DNA of 64,000 nucleotides from Capsulimonadaceae bacterium (GTDB taxonomy: Bacteria; Armatimonadota; Armatimonadia; Armatimonadales; Capsulimonadaceae): NCBI GenBank assembly GCA_031292625.1, contig JARLGU010000030.1, positions 62,001 to 126,000 on the forward strand, read 5' to 3'. The position numbers and the translations under genes are program-made. The notes below the pieces were generated by a model. It saw only the letters and a list, made by a program, of their open reading frames with translations, made no database searches and had not been told where the DNA came from. Position 1 is the first letter of the stretch, and every line of letters begins with the position of its first letter. Shown here one piece after another: positions 30,189 through 39,990 of this stretch.

Positions 30189-30734
30189 CTATTCCGCGGC
30201 CGGCCCGGCGGCTCGCATTAGGCTCGCTGCATTCATCGCGCTGCGCAGGAGTTCGTATGTCTCTTCCGTGTCCGCCCAACCTTCGATTTTGACCTCGCGG
30301 CGCTCGAGCGTCTGGTAAATCTCGAAAAAATGCTGAATTTCTTCCAGTGTATGCTCCGGCACGTCATGGAGCGAGACAGTATCCTCCTGGCGGGGATCAC
30401 GGACGGCGACGCACAGGATCTTCGGGTCGTATCCCTTGTCGTCGGACATGCGCAGCGTCGCAATGGGACGCGCCTCGATCATGCAACCTGGAAACGTCGG
30501 GTTCTTGGCTATAACCAGGCAATTGATTCCACGATCGTACGCGGGAGACTTCGTGCCGCAGACCCAGCCATAGTCGTAGGGGTAAAACAGCGGCGAATAG
30601 AGCGTCCGCTCGTAACGGAACGAAGATGTCGCCGGATTGTACCGGTACTTATTCGACGATCCCTTGGGGACCTCGATTATCGTACGAACCACCTCTGGGG
30701 CGTTGGGCCCAATGGGAACATGCGCATGCGCCAT
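30189..30734 (-). CDS. inorganic pyrophosphatase family protein with degenerate active site
   Basis: 181 residues with the family I pyrophosphatase framework: IIEVPKGSSNKY, YPYDYGWV, PGCMIEARPIATLRMSDDKGYDPKIL and the C-terminal VKIEGW. The signature D-G-D-P-x-D expected after the second strand is replaced by YDRGIN, so at least two of the three metal-binding aspartates are absent; D97 and D102 equivalents (SDDKGYD) and the following Lys remain. It may be a slow or altered phosphohydrolase or a binding protein. ATG 30734 (MAHAHVPIGPNAP) was preferred over the long upstream frame of the ORF track, although GAGG is 12 nt away. Confidence 0.8.
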   Translation of the reverse strand: MAHAHVPIGPNAPEVVRTIIEVPKGSSNKYRYNPATSSFRYERTLYSPLFYPYDYGWVCGTKSPAYDRGINCLVIAKNPTFPGCMIEARPIATLRMSDDKGYDPKILCVAVRDPRQEDTVSLHDVPEHTLEEIQHFFEIYQTLERREVKIEGWADTEETYELLRSAMNAASLMRAAGPAAE

Positions 30735-30989
30735 GCAGCAATTGTACCTCAGAGGCGCGGAGCGCAACGCGCATCGCGTGGTGTCAACAAAAACCTGACC
30801 GTAGCTAACATCCTTATTCCGGTAAATTCCCAGCCAATTGCCAATGCTTCCGGCGTCCGCGGAATGCGCCGCGCAGGAGTACGTCGCTAACGCAATGTGG
30901 CGTCGAAGCACAGATTCTAGCGGATCGCGGACGTTTGCGACCACGGCTGAGCGCTCTCGTCCAAAACGCTCAGCGCCCGCGCTTCCGGC

Positions 30990-31781
30990 TCAGACCGGAC
31001 TGAACGTCGCGCTGATCGTCGTGTCGGAACAGGCCGTGCCGGCCGCGCGGGCGCCATTTGCGCAGTCGCTTGGAAGCGACGCGGCCGATCCGGCGTAGAC
31101 GTTTGCGGGCATCAGCCATTTGACATGGCCGTCAGCCATGATGTAGTTTGAGCCATTGGAGTGTCGTCCGAGCGGTCCCGTGAAAAAGGCGGAGTTCGCA
31201 GTTGAGTTCCTTAAGTATCCCGTCGCCTGAAGGCCCAAAATTCCGCTTGATCCGTTGATGCAATAAGGATCGTACGCCATTCCCAGGCCGCTTCCCTCTG
31301 CCGACGTGTGATTGGCAACATCCTTGGTGACATCAAATGGCCCGCAGTTCGCGACTTCGTAAAGCATGACCGTCTTGGAGGCCGCGTTCATTTTGGCCAT
31401 CGAAAGGGCGACATATCCATCCGGAGAATTCTGAAGAGCAGGAACGGAAAATGTATTGTTATATGCGTAGGAGCATACGATTGCGTTCATGCTCGCATCG
31501 CTTGGACACGTGAAGACCCCGGCGGCTTTCACATAGGGATAGATCGTCCCGGCCCACCCTTCGCCCTGCCCATATGGATTTGTGCCGCCGGTAAAGAGCT
31601 CGTCGTAATCTTGCGCGTACTGGATCATCGCCAGGCCGATCTGCTTTTCATTGCTGAGACACGCCGTTTGCCGCGCCTTTTCGCGCGCGGTCGCGAACAC
31701 CGGGAAAAGTATCGCAGCTAGAATTGCGATAATTGCAATAACAACGAGTAATTCGATTAAAGTAAATGCTTTATCTTTCAT
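30990..31781 (-). CDS. prepilin-type protein with H-X9-DG motif (P4)
   Basis: MKDKA then [20 protein letters not shown] (Ala at -1). Landmarks are [38 protein letters not shown] and [16 protein letters not shown]; it ends ATFSPV. GAGG 7 nt before ATG 31781 fixes the start, and the ORF-track extension is rejected. It begins 4 nt after its LacI regulator stops. No enzyme gene follows (the pyrophosphatase-like gene is unrelated). It is the closest relative in the window of P8 at 50617, sharing [27 protein letters not shown] and the C-terminal CSDTTI-ATFSP, which matters for the shared operator described below. Confidence 0.9.
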   Translation of the reverse strand: MKDKAFTLIELLVVIAIIAILAAILFPVFATAREKARQTACLSNEKQIGLAMIQYAQDYDELFTGGTNPYGQGEGWAGTIYPYVKAAGVFTCPSDASMNAIVCSYAYNNTFSVPALQNSPDGYVALSMAKMNAASKTVMLYEVANCGPFDVTKDVANHTSAEGSGLGMAYDPYCINGSSGILGLQATGYLRNSTANSAFFTGPLGRHSNGSNYIMADGHVKWLMPANVYAGSAASLPSDCANGARAAGTACSDTTISATFSPV

Positions 31782-31785
31782 CTGC

Positions 31786-32802
31786 TTACCTCTTTTCTGC
31801 CTTGAAGCCGGTCGTAGACTGCCGAATGACAAGTCTTGAACTGAGTATAGCCGTCTGGTGGGGGCAGTCCGGGTTCTCGATACGATTGACGAGAAAGTCC
31901 CACGCCATCTTGCAAGCCTCCTCAAGGGGAGACGCAACCGTGCTAAGCGACGGCCGCCGATACTTCGCTTCATCAATATCGTCGAGGCCGACGAGCGCTA
32001 CCTGTTCCGGGACGCGTATGCCCAGATCGTACAGAATACAGCTTGCCGCAATCGCGCGCCCATCGCTCCAGCAGAACATGGAGTCCGGAATGCCCTTCTC
32101 ATCGAGATATGCCGCCAACGGCTCGCGCAACTCATCTCGACCGAGCGGCAGGTCATTCAGGATCTCAAGTTGCAGACCGGCGGCGCGCATAACGTCGGTG
32201 TAAGCGTTGAGCCGTTCCGGGCCCGTTTCACCTGGCACGTCGCTGTTGAGCATAAGGATGCGCCTGCAGCCGATGTCAATCAGGTGCTCCATCGCCTGCT
32301 TGCAACCGGAATAGAGATCGATCTTGACATAGTCCGCGCCCCGATATACCTCTGGCCCAAGAGAGACAATCGGCCTTTTCGGACCGGGGGCCTCCGCATA
32401 AGTTCGTACGTGGATCGGGCGGTCGTAAGCCAGAATGCCATCGACCGGCCATCGCTCGCTCGCCTTTGGAAGCTCCGCGGCGCGAGCCGCATCGCTCTCA
32501 CCGATCAGGACCATGTATCCGCGACGAAGCGCTTCCTGCTCGATCGCATCGACAGCCATCGCATAGATCGGCTGCCGCAGTTGCAAGGTCCAGATGAGCA
32601 CCATATTGGTCCGTCCGTAGCGCAACGAACGCGCGGCAGCATTGGGACGGTACCCCAAGTCCTTGGCAGTCTTGAGGACGCGTTCGGTCGTTTCCTTGGA
32701 GATTGTGCGGCCTTCGCGGCGGTTTAGAACATACGATACCGTCGCGTGGCTTACGCCCGACGCCTTTGCAATATCCACGATGCTAGCAGGTCGATTGCTC
32801 AT
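31786..32802 (-). CDS. LacI family regulator
   Basis: The N-terminal HTH reads [28 protein letters not shown], with the hinge helix [16 protein letters not shown], then a sugar-binding core ([45 protein letters not shown]). It is a repressor of the LacI/GalR type. The ATG lies only about 9 nt from the predicted transcription start with no ribosome site, so the messenger would be nearly leaderless. Its own promoter carries a CACGTG-centred operator, and an identical 16-bp string lies in the promoter of the regulator-less prepilin P8 at 51.4 kb. It therefore probably controls itself, P4 and the remote P8 unit. Confidence 0.9.
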   Translation of the reverse strand: MSNRPASIVDIAKASGVSHATVSYVLNRREGRTISKETTERVLKTAKDLGYRPNAAARSLRYGRTNMVLIWTLQLRQPIYAMAVDAIEQEALRRGYMVLIGESDAARAAELPKASERWPVDGILAYDRPIHVRTYAEAPGPKRPIVSLGPEVYRGADYVKIDLYSGCKQAMEHLIDIGCRRILMLNSDVPGETGPERLNAYTDVMRAAGLQLEILNDLPLGRDELREPLAAYLDEKGIPDSMFCWSDGRAIAASCILYDLGIRVPEQVALVGLDDIDEAKYRRPSLSTVASPLEEACKMAWDFLVNRIENPDCPHQTAILSSRLVIRQSTTGFKAEKR

Positions 32803-32804
32803 TG

Positions 32805-32846
32805 GTTACACGTGAATATTATAAAGACGGGATGAGGAGTTGTCAA
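32805..32846 (-). promoter_or_regulatory. LacI-P4 promoter with CACGTG operator
   Basis: On the minus strand TTGACA (32846-32841) and TATAAT (32823-32818) are 17 bp apart, both perfect consensus. GTTACACGTGAATATT at 32805-32820 overlaps the -10 box and start point and recurs exactly at 51547-51562. Confidence 0.8.
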
Positions 32847-32889
32847 GCAATTTTTTGCGAGTGTCGCCGCGCCGACCACTTTGGGAAGC

Positions 32890-33105
32890 CTATCTTACGT
32901 GCAGCGTAACGTTCGCCGCATCCGTTTTGCCGTGGCCGTTCGACACAAAAGAGATCCAATTGGGCGCAAGCGGGATGCGCGCGTCGATCTCAAACGCGAT
33001 TTGCGCGTCCATGACAGCGCCGTTTGGCGCCCTCGCCAAGGAGCGTTGATAGCGTACATTCATGCCGTCCAATTTCCATTCCGCCCTATTGACAGCTATA
33101 AACAA
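32890..33105 (-). pseudogene. possible 3' remnant of a secreted enzyme gene
   Basis: A minus-strand frame with protein-like composition (LDGMNVRYQRS, AQIAFEIDARIPLAPNWISF, NGHGKTDAANVTLHVR) ends in a stop at 32890. It runs into the promoter of the divergent LacI gene with no start or ribosome site of its own. It looks like the last beta-strands of a larger extracellular protein cut by rearrangement. It could also be chance; a profile search would tell. Confidence 0.35.
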
Positions 33106-33129
33106 CGGTAGTATAATTCGCTTATAGCT
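33089..33129 (+). promoter_or_regulatory. LacI-P5-GH16 promoter with split inverted repeat
   Basis: TTGACA (33089-33094) and TATAAT (33112-33117) are 17 bp apart, both perfect. Half-sites AGCTATAA (33094-33101) and TTATAGCT (33122-33129) form a perfect inverted repeat that brackets the -10 box with a 20-bp gap. This is unusual for a single LacI dimer site. Confidence 0.75.
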
Positions 33130-33150
33130 TTAACCAAGTAGGGATGAGAA

Positions 33151-34194
33151 GTGCGAAGACCCAGCGCGACAACCGTGGCCAAACAGGCCGGAGTATCACA
33201 GGCAACGGTGTCGTATGTTCTGAACGGCAAGTTCCTGGATCGGATCCCCGACGATACCCGCCAGCGGGTCATGGCGGCAGCCGAGCAGCTCGGCTACCGT
33301 CCCAACCACCTCGCGCGCAGCCTGCTGTCCGGGAAAACCCGCACGATCGGCCTGCTGCTGCCGTCGAACGCGCCCTATTACGCGTCGCTGGTCGAAGGAA
33401 TTGAGGCGGTCCTCGACGAGCACGACTACAAACTGCTTTGCTGCCGTGCTGGAGATAAGCAGGATCAAGAGGCAAACGTCGTCGAGTTCTTCATGGAGCT
33501 TCGCGTGGATGGCATAGCGTGCGTTGCAACGACCTTTTCCATCCCGCGCATTCGACAGTGGCTCTCGCGTGTGGACCAGCGCCTCGTGCCCTGTGCTATT
33601 CTCGATGACTCAACATACGCCGCCGACGCCGACTGCATCATTAGCGACGATGTCGCGGGCATGAAGCTCGCAGTTGATCATCTTGTCTCGCTCGGACATC
33701 GCCGCATCGCGCATATTTCGATGTGGTCGGGCAACAGCACCGCGCGCGACCGCACTGCCGGCTACCGGCTCGCCCTCGAACAGCACGGAATCCCGTACGA
33801 CCAATCCATCGATGTCAAGACAACGCATAGTGCGAAACGAGACGAGTACACGGCATCGATCAAAAGCCTGCTCGCGATGCCGGATCCGCCGACGGCATGC
33901 ATCCCCGACATTGACACGATGTTCGAAGGCTTCTATACGGAATGCCTGCGCAACCGCGATCTCGATCCTTTGGCGCTGTCTGTTGTGGGCTACGCGAACA
34001 ACGACACATCGCGCATTTTTGATATGACGGCAATCAGCCAGAACCCGGAGCAAATGGGCGCAATTGCCGCGAGGCGTCTTCTTGAACGTATGGATAATCC
34101 CGGCGCGGAGCCGCGCCTGATCAAAATCCAACCGTGCCTGATCGTTCGATCCTCGTGTAAAGATCTTAACTTGATAAGGAGCAACCAGCAATGA
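33151..34194 (+). CDS. LacI family regulator
   Basis: The GTG start at 33151 has AGGG 8 nt upstream. The HTH is [20 protein letters not shown], the hinge region [19 protein letters not shown], and the core contains [40 protein letters not shown] and SVVGYANND. The effector domain is of the sugar-binding type, so it is most likely a repressor released by an oligosaccharide from the GH16 substrate. Its stop codon overlaps the ATG of the prepilin (ATGA), giving tight translational coupling with P5 and then the GH16-like gene. Confidence 0.92.
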   Translation: MRRPSATTVAKQAGVSQATVSYVLNGKFLDRIPDDTRQRVMAAAEQLGYRPNHLARSLLSGKTRTIGLLLPSNAPYYASLVEGIEAVLDEHDYKLLCCRAGDKQDQEANVVEFFMELRVDGIACVATTFSIPRIRQWLSRVDQRLVPCAILDDSTYAADADCIISDDVAGMKLAVDHLVSLGHRRIAHISMWSGNSTARDRTAGYRLALEQHGIPYDQSIDVKTTHSAKRDEYTASIKSLLAMPDPPTACIPDIDTMFEGFYTECLRNRDLDPLALSVVGYANNDTSRIFDMTAISQNPEQMGAIAARRLLERMDNPGAEPRLIKIQPCLIVRSSCKDLNLIRSNQQ

Positions 34195-35090
34195 AACATA
34201 AGGGATTTACTCTTATCGAACTGCTCGTAGTTATCGCTATTATTGCAATACTGGCAGCAATACTTTTCCCGGTATTTGCGCAGGCGCGAGAGAAAGCGCG
34301 CGCTTCCGCTTGCCTTTCCAACCTCAAGCAACTCGGACTCGGCTACACCCAGTACGAGCAGGACTACGATGAGAACGTCCCGTGCGGCCTCGTTTCCAAC
34401 GGATATGGAAGCCGCGGCTGGGCGGGACAAATCTATCCTTACGTCAAAAGCAAGGCTGTCTTCATTTGCCCTTCCGATACCACGCAGGCCATCACGAATA
34501 ATCCGGACGTTGTCTCATACGCCGTCAACACGAATCTCGTCGGCTATGCTGGTTCGCCCGTACAGCCTATCCCTGTGCCGATATCGCAGATGGCCGCACC
34601 GGCCAAGACCGTGTTGCTGTTTGAGGTCATGAACTGCCAGGTTTCCGATGTCACGAAAGACACAGCAAACGCCGATTCGCCGACAGGCGTCGGCCTTGAC
34701 GGCAGCAACTCCCTGCTCGGATGCACGAACAACAACAGCGCGTCCAGTTTAACAGCCTTGAAATACGCGACGGGCCTTTTCGGCAACTCGATTCTCAGCC
34801 CCGGCGCCGCATCCAATGACACCAATGCCAACGACGCGGCCGTAAACACGTCGACCCAATACCTCAGCGGATACGGACGCCATCAAAACGGATCGATATT
34901 CCTCTTGGCGGACAACCACGTTAAGTTCATGCTGCCAGCCCTGGTCGCGGCGGGGATCGATCAACAACAAGGATCGAACAACTATATCGCAAAATGTCCG
35001 CCGATCTACAACGGCAGTCCGGATGTCGCGGCCAGCACGGACTGTCAACAGCCCATCGCGTGGGCTGCGACGTTCGGATATCGGCGCTAA
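34191..35090 (+). CDS. prepilin-type protein, H-X9-DN variant (P5)
   Basis: MKHKG then [20 protein letters not shown], a canonical site with Gly at -1. It continues [39 protein letters not shown] and FICPSDT. The C-terminal motif is [16 protein letters not shown]: the Gly of H-X9-DG is Asn here. It ends [15 protein letters not shown] 9 nt upstream and the 4-bp overlap with the regulator support the start. It precedes the GH16-like gene by 73 nt. The predicted role is a cassette-specific pseudopilin. Confidence 0.9.
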   Translation: MKHKGFTLIELLVVIAIIAILAAILFPVFAQAREKARASACLSNLKQLGLGYTQYEQDYDENVPCGLVSNGYGSRGWAGQIYPYVKSKAVFICPSDTTQAITNNPDVVSYAVNTNLVGYAGSPVQPIPVPISQMAAPAKTVLLFEVMNCQVSDVTKDTANADSPTGVGLDGSNSLLGCTNNNSASSLTALKYATGLFGNSILSPGAASNDTNANDAAVNTSTQYLSGYGRHQNGSIFLLADNHVKFMLPALVAAGIDQQQGSNNYIAKCPPIYNGSPDVAASTDCQQPIAWAATFGYRR

Positions 35091-35163
35091 GTTTCGCTCA
35101 GCCTCGCTTGCTTCCCTGCGCAAACGAGGACCTGTGCAAGTTGTCTCAAAGGAGAACTCTCGA

Positions 35164-36606
35164 ATGATAAAGGGCCTTGATCTAGCAATCCGGCCGGCAT
35201 TGATTGCCGTAAGCCTGTTCGGCAGCGCCGTTTCGCTCTGTTCCGCCGGTTCCAATCCGGCCGCGCCTCCACAAGCTGCCGCCGCCGGCTACACGATAAA
35301 CACATTTCACTCGGTATTCAACACGAACACCGTAGACTCGACCGGGCGCACGCAGCCCGGCTTTCTCTGGTACCCAGCCCACTACTATTGGATGAAGCCA
35401 ACCGATGCCGCATCGATGCAACTCGGACCTGGAAACACAATCATTCTAAATTCCGATGGCAGCCCATCGGGAAACAATAACACACAGATTTGTTCGATGT
35501 CGCCAGCCAAAACAACATCAGGCTTCGTTGGAATGTCGTTCGGCGGAGGAGGCTATTTCGAAGCGACATTCTCATTCGACCCAGATCAAGTTTTCAGCCA
35601 GAGGAAGAAATCCGGCGAGCAACAGTCCAATGCAGGGTGGCCATCGTGGTGGGCGCTTTCCGCCGACCCGATCATCGAGCGCTCGCAAGTCCAGTCATGG
35701 ATCTATTACTCAACAGCCGATGTCGATCCGAAATATTGCAACTCGGTGGAAACTGATTTCTTCGAATACAATTGCGAGCCATCCGACCGCGACTCCTACG
35801 GCGGAGCGCTGCACAACTGGTATGGGATCTATAAATACAAGGGTATCCACTATCCCTACGAATACGGCCATATGGGCGTACCGAAAGGCGCCGACTTCAC
35901 GAAGCCTCACAAATTCGGCTTCTTGTGGGTTCCGGCCAGGTCTTCTAGCGCAGGCAAAGTTCGGGGCTATGCAGCGTTTTACTTCGACGATAAGCTCGTG
36001 AGCAACGGCAAACATATCTGGGAGCCGTATTGCGGCGAAGCTCCTCCTCCAACGGACGAACACCCGGCATTTGGCGTGCTTGACCGTCAGCATCTCGCGC
36101 TGATCCTTGGCAGCGGGGTTGGGGAGCCGATGACGGTGAAATCGGTTAATGTCTGGCAAATGTCCGATCACTGGAACGTTGGCGCGGATACCCTTTACGA
36201 TTGCTTTATCGATCTCAAGAAACCCGATGCGATCATCGGACCGATCGGCCTGGACACGAAAACGCCGGAGTTCTTCGACGGCCATGCGCGGCGCGTTAAA
36301 AGAACGGCCGGCGGCGACGCTTCGCTCATTTACGCCCAGGCGTCGATCCGTTCATTTGCCGTGCAGATCTTCGACCTCCAAAAGGCTGGAACGAAAGTGA
36401 CGTTCTCGGTATCCGCTGACAAAGCGCGGTGGACGACCGTCAAAACGCGCTCGACGACCGTGGTCGACGCTCAGGGCGGCTGGAGCCAGCGCGAGGTGTT
36501 CAACGCAGGCGCCCTGCCAGGGGATGCAGCGTATCTTCGGATCACACTGAGCGGCGAAGGCTCTGATCCTGGAGACTGTCAGGTCGGCCAGGTGCGCATC
36601 AACTAG
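35164..36606 (+). CDS. secreted GH16-like glycoside hydrolase
   Basis: A signal peptide (ALIAVSLFGSAVSLCSAG) is followed by a concanavalin-like beta-jelly roll: YFEATFSFDP, WPSWWALSADP, then the catalytic block VETDFFEYN, which matches the E-x-D-x-x-E pattern of GH16 (nucleophile and acid/base glutamates), and FGFLWVPAR with YFDDKLVS. GH16 enzymes cut beta-1,3/1,4-glucans, agars, carrageenans or xyloglucan; the specificity is not readable. The C-terminal ~120 residues form a separate beta-sandwich, possibly sugar-binding. ATG 35164 has AAAGGAG upstream; the ORF-track start lies inside P5. It is the third gene of the LacI cassette, followed by a strong hairpin. Confidence 0.8.
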   Translation: MIKGLDLAIRPALIAVSLFGSAVSLCSAGSNPAAPPQAAAAGYTINTFHSVFNTNTVDSTGRTQPGFLWYPAHYYWMKPTDAASMQLGPGNTIILNSDGSPSGNNNTQICSMSPAKTTSGFVGMSFGGGGYFEATFSFDPDQVFSQRKKSGEQQSNAGWPSWWALSADPIIERSQVQSWIYYSTADVDPKYCNSVETDFFEYNCEPSDRDSYGGALHNWYGIYKYKGIHYPYEYGHMGVPKGADFTKPHKFGFLWVPARSSSAGKVRGYAAFYFDDKLVSNGKHIWEPYCGEAPPPTDEHPAFGVLDRQHLALILGSGVGEPMTVKSVNVWQMSDHWNVGADTLYDCFIDLKKPDAIIGPIGLDTKTPEFFDGHARRVKRTAGGDASLIYAQASIRSFAVQIFDLQKAGTKVTFSVSADKARWTTVKTRSTTVVDAQGGWSQREVFNAGALPGDAAYLRITLSGEGSDPGDCQVGQVRIN

Positions 36607-36644
36607 GTGTGCCGCACGTTAAACGTTCTGCGGGGCAAGCGGCT

Positions 36645-36681
36645 TCGACGCTCGCCCCGGTCATGCCGAGGCGAGCGTCGA
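36645..36681. terminator. hairpin between convergent GH16-like and DUF6785-like genes
   Basis: TCGACGCTCGCC-n13-GGCGAGCGTCGA is a perfect 12-bp stem in the 92-bp convergent gap. It has no T run. Confidence 0.6.
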
Positions 36682-36698
36682 CGCCGTATGAGACGCCG

Positions 36699-38714
36699 TC
36701 AGTGCGGGAAGGCCATGTACACCTGCGTGTTTGTCGCCGTGCCCCAAAAGCCCCAGAGCGTTGGCACGACATAGTCGCCGAGGATCAGGCCGAGGAAAAA
36801 CGGCATCCAGTTCAAACAGAGTCGCACGCCGCCATAGCGCAATACGAGGGACTTGATCAGCCAGCCAGCGAGGAACGGGCACCACATGTACTCCATCGAA
36901 TAGGTCCCCGCAAGCGCGTAGCCGACCGGATGAAACGGCCACCAGACGAACGTCTGCCGGGCGACCGAAAGGATCACCATGACCACGGCTCCGCCCGCCA
37001 TCGCGTAAAGCGCCCTGTGATCCGGCGCGGTCGGCGCCTGCAGCCAGCCGTTGATATGCGAAAGCATTCCCGGCCCCACGGTCATCAACGCCGGCCGAAC
37101 CTTTGCAGTGCCCGCCCCAAACTCGTAATAAATGTGCAGATACGCCCACCAGGCACTCACGATCCCAAGGACCGTCGCAATGAGCAACGCCCAGAGCAGG
37201 CGATTGGGACGCGTGTTGCTCTCCTGTCCCATCTTCATCGCGGCCAGTTCATGGGGCATCGGAGAGTCGCGGTACTCCGTATCGAACCACGAAAGGTAAC
37301 CGAACACGGACAGCGACTTATGCGAAAACCCCGTCATGCCGGCTGCATCGAACAACGTCGAATGAACCGGCACCATCGGTCCCCAGGCCCAGCCAGCGCC
37401 TGCTTCCGAAACGACGCGAGTCAGGACGATCAGGAACAGGAAGTAGATCACCCAGAACGCCAGCGCCGCCCAGAGCGGAATGCCAATCTGCGTCACGAAC
37501 GCCGTAAGGGCCGCGATGCCAAGCAAGCCGCCCCACACCGCGACGCGCGGAGAAAGCGGCGACGCCCCATCCTCACAGCCGGCCTCGGCTTTGCGGTCCC
37601 ATGCGCACCGGATCGCGGCCCAAATCGTGTCCTTTGAACGGCAAACGAGGATAATGGCGAGTGCCAGGAACGCCCCCACCCCCTGTTCGCCGATATAGGG
37701 CGGGAGCGCCATGCCGTTATGCGACATTCCTTCCGAGAGTCCCAACGAGCTCGACAGAACGTATTCGACTTTGGTCAGCAGATAAAAGAACCAGCACGAA
37801 AACGAGACCTCGACAGAAAGCAGGTACGCGATCCCGATCGCAAACGGATAGAAGGCGGTTGTGAGCGATCCCACCGTATTCCACGGGCGGCTCGTCAAAA
37901 ACGGCTCCCAGTGAACGGGCTTCAGCTGAATGTACGGCATCGACGGATACAGGTAGTTGATATAGTTGATCGACTCAAGAATGCCCGCCAGCGCAAAACC
38001 GATCCACATCAGGCGGTTCGAGTAAAGCGAGCCCTCGCCCGAAGCGCCCTTCGCCATCTCAATGGGAAGGTAAACAAGCGGAAAGTTGATCCGCTCGCCC
38101 TCGATCCATTGCTTGCGTACGACGGCGCACAAACAGAGCGTCACCCAGCTCATCGCAAGTACGAACACCGACCAGATCGCCACCGGCGCCGCCCAATCCG
38201 CGAGGATCGCTGGCTGGTACATGCTGACGCCCCCACGGAAGAAGTTTTCGATCACATCCGGGTTCTGCGGCGTCAGGTAGGGCGCGATATAGTGAGCGAA
38301 CTGATCGTAGTGGTTTGCCGGCGTCGTATAGTGCTGTAGCGCGGGCAGCATATTGACCAGCCATTGGATCATGCCGAAACCGGACACGCAGCTCGAGACG
38401 GCAATCATCGAATAGATAATCAGCATCTCGGACGCCTGTAATCCCGCGCTGCGTCCCATACGCCGCAGCAGCAAGTTAACGAGGGCGAGCGTAAAGAGGA
38501 CGATAACCGGCCCGCGCAAGATCGACGTCTGCCCCCAGAGCAACGCTTGAACCACAACGTAGGCGTAATTGCCGAAATAGACGGAGATCGGAATCAGCAG
38601 GCTGCCGATCAAGATGGCGCGCCAGGCGGGCGGATTTGCGGCGGCGGATGCGGCGGACGTAGGCGCGCCGAGATCGCGCGATGCGGAGTCGTGTTTACGA
38701 ATCGTGAAGTTCAT
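36699..38714 (-). CDS. polytopic membrane protein (DUF6785-like, possible transporter)
   Basis: 671 residues with about a dozen hydrophobic segments (ILIGSLLIPISVYFG, VIVLFTLALVNLLL, MLIIYSMIAVSSCVSG, VAIWSVFVLAMSWVTLCL, LLWALLIATVLGIVSAW, and more), joined by loops with conserved-looking WIEGERINFPLVYLP and EAGAGWAWGPM. I recognise the layout of the DUF6784/DUF6785 proteins common in Armatimonadota and Planctomycetes, which resemble oligopeptide-type transporters. The function is unproven. It lies at the distal end of the LacI-P6-heparinase unit on the same strand, where uptake of a released glycan would make sense. Confidence 0.7.
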   Translation of the reverse strand: MNFTIRKHDSASRDLGAPTSAASAAANPPAWRAILIGSLLIPISVYFGNYAYVVVQALLWGQTSILRGPVIVLFTLALVNLLLRRMGRSAGLQASEMLIIYSMIAVSSCVSGFGMIQWLVNMLPALQHYTTPANHYDQFAHYIAPYLTPQNPDVIENFFRGGVSMYQPAILADWAAPVAIWSVFVLAMSWVTLCLCAVVRKQWIEGERINFPLVYLPIEMAKGASGEGSLYSNRLMWIGFALAGILESINYINYLYPSMPYIQLKPVHWEPFLTSRPWNTVGSLTTAFYPFAIGIAYLLSVEVSFSCWFFYLLTKVEYVLSSSLGLSEGMSHNGMALPPYIGEQGVGAFLALAIILVCRSKDTIWAAIRCAWDRKAEAGCEDGASPLSPRVAVWGGLLGIAALTAFVTQIGIPLWAALAFWVIYFLFLIVLTRVVSEAGAGWAWGPMVPVHSTLFDAAGMTGFSHKSLSVFGYLSWFDTEYRDSPMPHELAAMKMGQESNTRPNRLLWALLIATVLGIVSAWWAYLHIYYEFGAGTAKVRPALMTVGPGMLSHINGWLQAPTAPDHRALYAMAGGAVVMVILSVARQTFVWWPFHPVGYALAGTYSMEYMWCPFLAGWLIKSLVLRYGGVRLCLNWMPFFLGLILGDYVVPTLWGFWGTATNTQVYMAFPH

Positions 38715-38874
38715 AGGCTTTGGATGAGGACGCGAGCGAGAGGGCCCCGCAACGCTACGAATTTACTAGACGAGCAGCAATGCTTTCTTGTTCATTCACC
38801 CGTATTTTCGGCAAATGACCGCGAGAGCGCGAGAACGTGCAACACACGATGAACTCGTGCTGGCGCTCCCGCTG

Positions 38875-39687
38875 TCACAAGGCATGATCGGTTCCGTTAA
38901 CATCAAGGTGACCGAAACAGCGATCGCCGTTCAGGAACTCAATCCGTCCTTCTTTGTAGCGTACCCGAATTGCCCCCGTCCCGTCGAGTTCCACGCAAGC
39001 GCCTTCGGCAAGGCGAATACTGTTGCCATGCGTGTTGAGGCCGACTCCGTAGGCGCCGCTCATGTCGATCCCCGTGCCCCCCTTTCCCTTCAGCGCGATA
39101 TCCGTCTCGAAATGGTTGCCGCCAGCTTGTATCTGAATTCCCGTCTGAATTGGAGTTGGCCCGCCGCTCGCCTGGATATTTAGGCCGATGACCTCTTGCT
39201 TCTCCGGTCCCGCATAGTCATTGTGCATCTCGATGTTGCCGCCCAGCGTGACGCCTCGAGCATGCGAGAAGGCCTCGGAGTGGACACCCGCCGACCACCC
39301 CGCCTCATATTTGTGCAGCCGCGACTGCAGGACGGTCGCGTCGCCATGAACATGGTGCGTGACAAGGCTGGCGTAAAGCGTCCAGGGATACGACTTCGCG
39401 CCCCGTTCCTCGTGGATCAAGGAAAGGACCTGGTGCGTGCCGTTCGATCCGCCGGTATGATCGTCGCCGCGTTCGAGCGTAATCATTGAGTCGAGAGGCT
39501 GCTCCTTAAGCGTCCCCATCCGCATGCGTCTGGTCATCGGGCCGAGCGCGCGGTCGATCCCGTCGACGGTAAGCGGTTCGTCGGCAGCGGCGGGAGAGCG
39601 GCGCGCAAAGACGAGGGCTGCGAGGCCAGCGAGGGCCGACGCGATCAGCGTGCGGCGGGGCGTAGGCGAGTTGGTTGACAAGGACAT
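38875..39687 (-). CDS. exported protein with fibre-like beta repeats, unknown function
   Basis: 270 residues. The N-terminus TPRRTLIASALAGLAALVFA has a twin Arg followed by a moderately hydrophobic stretch, which suggests Tat or Sec export. The C-terminal half is Gly-rich, with short strands (GVTLGGNIEMHND, IGLNIQASGG, GIQIQAGGNHFETDIALKG, GVGLNTHGNSIRLAEG, GRIEFLNGDRCFG) reminiscent of trimeric beta-helical tail-fibre or peptidase-chaperone stalks. ATG 39687 with AAGGAG 6 nt upstream replaces the longer ORF-track start. It lies between the heparinase and the transporter-like gene on the same strand. No family is recognised. Confidence 0.7.
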   Translation of the reverse strand: MSLSTNSPTPRRTLIASALAGLAALVFARRSPAAADEPLTVDGIDRALGPMTRRMRMGTLKEQPLDSMITLERGDDHTGGSNGTHQVLSLIHEERGAKSYPWTLYASLVTHHVHGDATVLQSRLHKYEAGWSAGVHSEAFSHARGVTLGGNIEMHNDYAGPEKQEVIGLNIQASGGPTPIQTGIQIQAGGNHFETDIALKGKGGTGIDMSGAYGVGLNTHGNSIRLAEGACVELDGTGAIRVRYKEGRIEFLNGDRCFGHLDVNGTDHAL

Positions 39688-39990
39688 TGAGCGCTCCTTC
39701 ACGGTATCTTGCGTTAAGCACAAATCAACCGCATGACGTCCCGAATCCTGCTGCGCTTCGCATTTTTTGCCCGCGCCTCGTTCGCGGCGGCGATCGACGA
39801 AGGCACGTCGACACGCGTACATCGCTTTGCCGCTATCGTCCGATCCCAGGCCACATCGTGAAGCCGTGAAACCGCCCCGTCGGCCCTTAATCAAAAATTG
39901 CCCGGCGGCAACGAAGCCGTCCTAAAAACCATTGCGATTCTTACACACGCTCTTAAATGCAACCGAGCCAACACATTAGCCCGCCGCATA

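Noticed and set aside
30735-30944. 70-residue N-terminal extension of the pyrophosphatase-like ORF
   Set aside because: Family members begin near MAHAHVPIGP; the extension has no domain-like sequence.
36609-37637. 342-aa plus-strand ORF
   Set aside because: Arg/His-rich antisense frame of the membrane protein gene, with no start signal or family motif.
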